DNA from: Moniliella sp. 'wahieum'
Taxonomy: Eukaryota; Basidiomycota; Moniliellomycetes; Moniliellales; Moniliellaceae
Assembly (NCBI GenBank): GCA_003971905.1
Contig: RSEE01000164.1
Location: 1 to 64,000 of the forward strand
Reading direction: 5' to 3'
DNA: 64,000 nucleotides
In this document: in pieces, positions 57,601-64,000 of the stretch
Position numbering within the stretch: the stretch's first letter is position 1
Layout of the letters: each line of letters opens with the position of its first letter
The notes under the pieces: generated by a model
Database searches by the model: none
What the model was told of the DNA's origin: nothing
Seen by the model: only the letters and a program-made list of their open reading frames with translations
Program-made: the position numbers and the translations under genes

Positions 57601-59437
57601 GTCCCTCACACGCCTCAGTTACCGCCTCCTGCTGCCCGAAGCAGGCCGATGAACCCTCCTTTGGCTGCGCGTCCCGCAGCTGATTCTTCAACAAATGCGA
57701 CGTTGCGGTTGGACAAGGGGGACAAGGGGGACAAGGGGGACAAGGGGGACAGGGGGGACAAGGAGGACAAAAGGGACAACGACAGACCGTTGAGCTACAC
57801 AGTGGCCAATATAAGATCGGAGTTTCCTTGGGCCGTCTCAGCCCAGTTTGACTTGGGTTCTGACTCCACCGCTCGATCCGCCGCTGTCAGCCCTCTTCCA
57901 GAAGTAAACGTCAATAATGAAGGTACCTCTGCAAGCAGCAAGGGATCTCCGTCAGCACAGTCTGGCCCTGGATCGACGAGCGAGCCGGAACCTCGGGTGT
58001 GTTCGGCTGCCCAGCCGGACCGAGCTCCTGGGACGAACAAAGTAAGGAAGGACGTCAAAGACCAAGGTGCGCTCTCTTCTTCACCTTCCTCAGGGGGGAA
58101 GGCCGCTACCGCTTGTGCCCCAGAGGTAACCATCTCTCCTGCTACCCCCATCAAGGCTTGTGTCGCTCCGCGTAGTAGTGCAGACATGGTCCCTCTTCCT
58201 ACACCGACGTCTCCTCCTTCTGACTCAGACCCTTTGGTCAACCCAAGCCCCGATGGCAGAGGCGATGCGGGGACCCCCCAAATGAGCCGTCGGGCCGCGA
58301 AGGCAGCCGCCAAGCGAGCGGCCAAAGCCAAAAAGAGCCAAGCCAAGGCCGAGGCCGCAATGCTCAAACAACTCCATAAGGTGGACCGTATGGTCCGAGC
58401 ACACGATGCTAAGGCGGCCAAGAAGCAAGCCAAGTCGGCCAAATCGGCCCAGCGATCCAAGGCTCCTGCGACCGAGGGTATCACGGCGGCGCACAAACGG
58501 GCTGGAGAACCCAATCCTACCCTAAGTCTCGCCGTCGAACCGCTTTGGCCAAGCTACTCAAGATTCCTCTCAAAGACCATTCCAGTGCCCGGCCCAGCGT
58601 GCCCGCTAACCCTCCTCTTGCTGATGGGGAGAATCCTCTCCCCGGCAAATCTTCTCGGTCCCATCCCGTGATGGAACCAGGGATTGCTCAGCCGGGCCCC
58701 GGAAGATGGCGTCGGGTTGTCCCTCGGCGCGATCCCTGTCACGACGGGTTCCTAGTGCAGGGGAGGGACGGCGTTCCTTGCTCGTACCCACTCTTCTCGG
58801 TCCCGAAGTAGTATGCGTGGACGACCGTACCGCCGCCCTTCGGGACTAGCACCTTCTTTCTCTCTCATGGCCCCGCATCGCTCGCATGAAACAGAGGAGG
58901 ATGGATGGACGAATACCGACCCTTCGGACGCAGCCGACCAATCCACTTCTTCCGACCATCTGACTCTCTTCCCGGCTCGGCCGATTGGTCTTCCACCTCG
59001 GGGTTGGGACCCAGAAAAGCCCGAGCTACGCTAGGCATGTGGGCACGTCCCTTCCCCTTTCGACCGACGCTTTTGCCCCTTGCTCGTCCCCTTGCTGCTC
59101 TGACTCTGCACCGGAAGCAGCGTCTTCCGTAGTAGGACCGGCACTCGTCTCCGATCCAGGCTCCGACTCGCCCGCCCATACCCCCGCTGCCTCTCCTGTT
59201 GACTCGCACGAATCCCATCGGACCCTCGCTTCCACTGAGAGCAGCGCAACCAGCCTGTCTTCGCCCCCGTTGCACAGGGCCAGACGGCACCGTGCTCCCT
59301 GTCCGCTGCGCGACAGGAGGAGGACGATGTGCCTCGTTCCTCCCACCTCAACCTACACCACTCGACGCCGCACGCCGGCGCAAAAGGACCTTGATGCGTT
59401 TGTCTTCCCCCGTACCCGTACTTCCCTTACCTCGTGA
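54680..59437 (+). CDS. Very long Ser/Pro-rich protein with Lys/Ala-rich segment, unknown function
   Basis: ATG 54680 sits in GCCGCCATGG, an ideal context. The protein then shows an Asp/Asn/Thr repeat (HINTNTNTDTDT), an acidic stretch near 55000–55060 (EEYEYDELEDHLEDPDEEPW), long Ser/Pro-rich disorder, and RRSSWTSWFSFRRKKDD near 57065. A GDK repeat lies at 57711–57786. A basic region at 58285–58460 (RRAAKAAAKRAAKAKK, MLKQLHKVDRMVRAHDAK) is likely helical. Coding signal crosses frames near 54970, 55100, 55400, 56490–56870, 57270–57400, 58500 and after 58670, so the limits, above all the 3' end, are tentative and introns are not resolved. It could be two genes. No known domain. Confidence 0.55.
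57711..57786 (+). repeat. 9-bp coding tandem repeat, collagen-like Gly-Asp-Lys
   Basis: The unit GACAAGGGG repeats about five times, then decays (AGG, GAG, AGG). In frame it gives Asp-Lys-Gly triplets, a collagen-like G-x-y pattern without proline. Confidence 0.85.
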
Positions 59438-60488
59438 GGCCTGAAGCTGCGTGCTGCACACACCCTTCTGTGGATGTGGTATTGTTTCGACGCACCTTCG
59501 TTCCTCGACACAGTTTGCATGTGCATGCAGATGTACCGTCCCCACCCACTCGTTTGACATCCCCCCTCTCGTACCAAAGGACGAATCTGCTTCTCCGTTC
59601 GCCTGGGCCTCCTTGCTTGCATCCGCCATGGCAAGCCCCCTCTTGATAAAAAGCCTCCCGTTTCTCCCTTCCCAACTTCCCAACTTCCCAACTTCCCACT
59701 TTCTCAACTTTCCAACTTCCACCCCTGCATCGTTCCATCGTTCCCGTTCCCTAAACGTGCAAATAATGGCTTTGACATCTGCATTGTGGCCTCCCAACAA
59801 CACATGCCTGTTGTCTGTGCTCTGCTGTACTACTCGCGAGAGACCCCGGTTCCTTCGTTTCTCCAGCGCGGCCTTCTTCCTTCTTGTCTCCCATCCCCCC
59901 CACCACCCCCCTTGATCTTGTGCCCGTTTTGCTTCCTTACGAATCACACAAAGGGACTTTAGCTGCCTCTGGCCTCGGGCTTGGCTTCTGCTGCTGTTGG
60001 TGTCTCCGCCCCGCGGCCTCGCTGCGCCGCGCCAGCATGGAGCATGGAAGCGCTACAATCGAACGAACTGAATTCCAAGTCGCGTGTAAAAACTGTGTAG
60101 TTGAGGCTTCGCGTGCAGGTACGGTGTACGGGATACAGAGTCATGCAAGTCGTGCCGTTCAAGTAGCGGGGTTGTTGGCACGCAAGTCGGTCAGTAGGTA
60201 CATACATGGTCCAGCTGTCTGTAGTTTACCCCGGTGGGCGCCGTTTTTCGCGAGACGACGCACGCCATCGAATATTCAACGTTGAACGGCACTCCACTAT
60301 TAGGGGAGGGGTCGTGGGCGGAATGACACTGACAGGGCGGAACTGGCTGGTCGGATGCAATTTTTGGCAGAGGGAAGAGGGTGGAAAAAAAAGCCAACGG
60401 GTTAAGCCCAAAGTCAAACGCCAAACGCCAAACGCCAGTCAGTCCTCCGACCGTCGCCAGGCATCGCTTGTGCTCCTCCCTCATATCG
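59438..60488. other. Spacer between the Ser/Pro-rich gene and SYO1
   Basis: No gene seen. A CTTCCCAA tandem lies near 59664–59695 and decays to 59720. AACGTTGAA occurs at 60279. The SYO1 promoter should lie in its last part. Confidence 0.5.
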
Positions 60489-63232
60489 ATGCCCAAGCAC
60501 ACCTTTCGTCCTGCTGCACGCAAAGCTCGCCGCACCAACCCTCTCGCTCGTCCCAGCGCGGAGGGTGGTGCGGCGGGGGCCGCGGCGGGCTCGGCGGTGC
60601 AGGCATCGGATGTGATCCCGCTGTTGGCCAAGCTCCCGCTCACTGCTCCCTCGGGTGCGGTCAAGCCGCTCAAAGACCGTTTATCCGAGCTGCAGGAACA
60701 GGCATGGGCGTTGGCTGCCATCAGCGGCTTTGCCGCTGACCCTGCCTTGCGGAAACAGCTGCTTCAGCCTCACCACAAGCTCGTCCAACGTATTCTCCGT
60801 GTCCTCTCTGCTCGCCCTCCCTCGCCCAGCGCGATTAAGGACGAGTCCCCCGCCGCCGCCGAGGCTTCGGCGGCTAAGCTCGCCGGCCCCCATGCCGAGG
60901 TTCAACAGGAAGCCACGAGTACACTTCGCAACTTGGCTGTTGACGCCTCGTACGACTCGGTCCGGCTGGAAATTGCCCGGCACGAAGGCATCCCCATCCT
61001 CCTTTCCCTCTTGGCCCGCTCTCACGAGGCCTTGGCAAGCCGGGTGGACCCAGCAGGCAGGCAAACGGCCCTCATCAGCCGTGGGAACCGCCCCCCTCTC
61101 CGTCGCATCCGGAAAGGAAGCCCTTCAAGCGCAGATTGCCCAGGAGCGGCAACGTCTCCAGGCTGACCTGCCCACTGCCGAGAGGCCGTTGGAAAGTATG
61201 AACAAAAAGCAACGGCGGCACGCGTTGAAAGCTCAGGCCATTCTTGCCGACCTGGAAGCCAAGGCGAAAGAGGTGTCTACCGAAACGGAGGAAACTCCCG
61301 CTGCTCCCAAGGGAGAGACGGAACTAGCTCGTCGAGCTACCGAGTCGTGTCTAAAGACGCAGAGGAGACGACCGAATTGTGCGAAATGGTGGAGAACCTT
61401 CTTACCCTGATCTGGCTTTTGGCCGAGGCCAGGACGCGCTGGCCTTCAGTTGGTGGAGGCGGCACCTGGCCTGCCTGGCATGCTGTGTGGCTACCTGCGC
61501 TGGGGGCTCCCAAACAACAGGTGGTATCCTCGAAGACTCACCGTACCAAGCCAAGCTCGCCCAAATCGCTCGTACCGCGGGGAACACGCTGCTGGTCTTG
61601 GCAGATGAAAACGCTGCGTTGTTCGGCTCTTGGCTGGGATCGAATACAGCAAAGAGGAGATCAAAGCACTTACCAAGGGGGCTCGTGGCCGGTTTGCCGG
61701 TGCATCTGTCAGTGCAGGCAGTGGTTCGGCCAAGGGGGCTGCTGCACCTCTGGTCCAGCGGCGAAGCAAAGCACGCCCAAGTCTTGGCTGCTCCTCATTA
61801 ATCGGGCCGAAGGCCAACGAAACCTAGGCGCCCTGTTGGCCTGCACGGCGCTTATTCCCTCTACGATGGTGAGTGGCGATCTGGAAATGGTCGGTGTCTT
61901 GTCCTCTGCATCCTACGAAGCGTCCTGGCTACCATCCCTGAGCCCGAATCGGTCCAAGCACCAACCCAAGGCTCAGGCACTGTAGGCCTGGTCGAATTTG
62001 AACAAAGTTCCATCCTCCTCGGCTTAGTACCCTGCTATCCAACGTCCAATGGACCAGGTGACCCAAGGTTCGGCCGACGCAGCCGAGCTCGTGCTGTTGG
62101 CTCTCGAGGTGGTGGCTGAGAGTCTGTGCGGCCTTGGCTCGTGTACTGGATGAGAAGGCTGAGAACGAGTGGGATGAGGCCATGGACGAAGATGATAGAT
62201 GGACGACACAGCGATGAAGATGAAGATGTGATTGAAGCGGATGTGTGGACGATTTGGGACCAGATTCGCTCGCTCGTCAATCCAAGGGCAACAAGGGGGA
62301 GGATGAAACCGAGTTCGCTTCCTCCTTCCTTGCTCAAGTTTTACCGGTCCCGTCCTCCTGCCCGCCTTGGTGCGTCTTGCCACACTTCCATTAGCGACTC
62401 GTTTGCCCCAATGCTGGCTTGCCCGGCTCCCACTCGCGCCGGGTCGCAGTCCACGCTCTGGCCGCACTCAACAATGTCCTCTTGGCATTGGCCGACCACA
62501 GTCCGCCTCCGCCCAGCCAACCGATCGACTACCTGAGCAAGCAGCTCACGTGGCCCAGGTAACGCTTGGGTCGCTTCGCCTTCCGCACAGGCACGAATCC
62601 AAGAAACTGTGGCAAGGTCTGTTTGGTACCGCGGCTCAAGTAGCCAGCGTGCCTTCGGTTGCATCCTCTGATGCGACCCCCACCAGCGCCGGACAGGACG
62701 GTCGGATCATGTTTGAGCACTGCCTTGGGTGCCTCTGGGCGCTGGCCCGCATTACGAGTGGAGACCTTCCTCTGCGCTTGACGACTGGGGAGAAAGGAGA
62801 AGTGGACGCTGGCACGGCGTTGCAGGCCGCGTACCACACGGCCGCCTCGGATGCGGTCGGTCAAGGCGGTGGGCACCATTGGATGTTTGGCGCGGGGGCC
62901 GCATGGACGGATGAGGAGACAACCTGGTCCTGGGGACGTTTTTGGTCAATGTGATCAGGCTGTTGGCGCCGGGCCGCACGCACCACGGCCGAGGCCTTGG
63001 TCGCGGCGATGAACGCAGTGATGGAGTGTATGCTGATTGAAACGCGTTCCTATGACCAGTCTACATCGACGCCAAATTCAACGGCGTGCTGCGCTCGACC
63101 TTTGCTCGTGTTCGCCAAGCGGCGCGGGCGATTGATAAGCGCGCCCATGCGTCGCTGCGGGCCACAGCCGACGAGGCAGTGGGCAACCTCATGGCGTTTG
63201 TGCAGTACCGCGATGGCCTGGCGCGCAAGTAA
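60489..63232 (+). CDS. SYO1: Symportin Syo1-like ARM-repeat protein
   Basis: Syo1 carries ribosomal proteins uL18 (Rpl5) and uL5 (Rpl11) together into the nucleus. The N-terminus MPKHTFRPAARKARRTNPLARPS fits the basic Syo1 start. ARM-type helices follow (LQEQAWALAAISGFAAD; VQQEATSTLRNLAVDASYDSVRLEI), then MNKKQRRHALKAQAI, MVENLLTLIWLLAEA, and an acidic insert (DEAMDEDD). A central MFEHCLGCLWALARIT block and a last helix pair (FARVRQAARAIDKRA; EAVGNLMAFVQYRDGLARK) complete it. The stop is TAA 63230–63232. Frames change near 61060, 61430, 61620, 61800, 62000–62200, 62330, 62560 and 62960. Start 60489 is the only ATG giving the basic N-terminus. Confidence 0.85.
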
Positions 63233-63389
63233 AAGCGGCCACAATGCAATGCCCAATCACGATCTCTCCCACGCCCTTCTGGCGTCTGTATGTTGAGCCC
63301 ACGTAGGAGGAGCCTGTTGGGGGTGCGACACGTCTGAATCTGACCCGTAGGGGGGTGAATTTGAAACGGGCTCGGCAGGCACTCAAAAG

Positions 63390-63393
63390 AAAA
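63390..63393 (-). terminator. Pol III T-run terminator
   Basis: TTTT directly after the tRNA 3' end on the minus strand, with a second TTTT four bases further (63385–63388). Confidence 0.75.
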
Positions 63394-63483
63394 TTCCCCG
63401 ACCGGGAGTCGAACCCGGGTCTTGACGGTTCCGAACCGTGTTCGTGAGAGCGCACACATCATAGCCGTTGGACCATCGGAGGA
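63394..63483 (-). tRNA. tRNA-like gene, Glu-type arms, with about 17 extra bases
   Basis: The minus strand has an A box (TGGTCCAACGG) and a perfect B box (GGTTCGACTCC). The T arm CCGGG-TTCGACT-CCCGG is perfect, and a TTTT Pol III terminator (63390–63393) follows at once. D arm and T arm resemble fungal tRNA-Glu. Length is 90 nt, too long for Glu. The loop CTCTCAC would give anticodon CUC, but its flanks do not pair well. A separate hairpin (ACGG, TTCGGAA, CCGT) lies after it and could be an intron, a long variable arm or an alternative anticodon arm (CGG). The 5' acceptor strand has one base too many for full pairing. A real Pol III unit is likely; the amino acid is uncertain. Confidence 0.7.
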
Positions 63484-63992
63484 TGTCGGAGAGGTATCTT
63501 AGGTCTTCAAGCTCACTTGTGGGTGCAGGGGGACTGCTAGGTTCGGGCATCTGCCGTCGGGTCAGTCGTCATTCTCGGTCGTCAGGCAGTGCTTTGCCAC
63601 CCGACGCATAGGCGCATGGGCTGTGTGGCGCGGCGGCACAGGGGCTGTGCACGTTCGGCGGGCGGCACAGCGCCCGTGTGCGCTGCCAGCTGGAGCATCG
63701 GCCGTCTTCGATGCAGCACGGGGGCAGTGCGGCTGGGGGCAAACTTTCAAGGCGCAGCGCGAGGGTGAAAATTTTAAAACGCGGCGGGTGCGCTGATTAA
63801 TGCATGATTCAAGCGTCTTTGAACAATCAGGCTCAGCCGCTCTGCCCGTCCCAGTCCAACCAACCTCAGCCGCCCCGACGCGTCGCCCGCGCCCACATCT
63901 CCTCTCTCCGGGCCGCTCCCCCCCTCCGCTCCATCGCCCCTCCCCTCGCCCCTCACATCGCCCCTCCGTCTCCGACGCACCCAGTCTCCGCC
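63484..63992. promoter_or_regulatory. Promoter and C/T-rich leader of the next gene
   Basis: No gene body. The last 110 bp are strongly C/T-rich, like the leader of PIS1, and end in CTCCGCC just before an ATG. Direct GGCGGCACAG words lie near 63632–63670. Confidence 0.5.
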
Positions 63993-64000
63993 ATGGACAT
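63993..64000 (+). CDS. Start codon of a gene leaving the window
   Basis: ATGGACAT in context CCGCCATGG after a C/T-rich leader. Only two codons are visible, so nothing can be said of the product. Confidence 0.45.

Noticed and set aside
59348-59947. 199-codon minus-strand frame with WEVGKLGSWE repeats
   Set aside because: Its repeat is just the antisense of the CTTCCCAA tandem; no other support.

Overview
This window is fungal nuclear DNA. The evidence is short GT–AG introns of 49–103 nt with CTNAY-like branch sites, a Zn2Cys6 regulator, a Sip5-like protein, a Syo1-like ARM-repeat protein, a SPX-EXS protein and a Sac1/5-phosphatase synaptojanin. Codon use and intron style fit a basidiomycete, and a smut-type lineage is possible, but the order is inference only.

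Layout. 1–4174: 3' part of a long Ser/Pro-rich protein. 4834–5796: phosphatidylinositol synthase. 6571–7018 (-): ribosomal protein eL36. 7603–10552: SPX-EXS (Syg1/Xpr1) protein. 10949–14340 (-): synaptojanin. 14698–17951: Zn2Cys6 factor. 18555–20503: 14-TM MFS transporter of the Atr1 type. 20602–21362 (-): cap-binding protein CBP20. 21580–23392: Utp15. 26712–29422 (-): CBM21 subunit of protein phosphatase 1. 36805–37935 (-): Sip5-like protein, standing alone inside a gene-poor block. 43514–45211 (-): Crz1-like C2H2 factor. 54680–59437: second long Ser/Pro-rich protein. 60489–63232: Syo1. 63394–63483 (-): an odd tRNA gene. 63993: start codon of a gene that leaves the window. The gene-rich left third ends near 23.4 kb. 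Three gene-poor blocks follow (about 29.4–36.8, 37.9–43.5 and 45.2–54.7 kb), plus a smaller one at 23.4–26.7 kb.

How the genes relate. PI synthase, a SPX-EXS protein and a synaptojanin lie within 10 kb, so phosphoinositide and inositol-phosphate functions are grouped. CBP20 and Utp15 share a 217-bp divergent promoter. Utp15, eL36 and Syo1 all concern ribosome synthesis.

Two things stand out. First, the non-coding DNA is full of 7-bp units made of TCA (or TGA on the other strand) plus a 4-bp palindrome. Different palindromes follow one another in the same 7-bp register. Second, a diverged sequence family of unknown type, always in the same orientation, recurs in the gene-poor blocks. Many host genes are also broken across reading frames by single-base or dinucleotide shifts. 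This looks more like base-level assembly error than gene death, so exon limits given here are approximate where stated.
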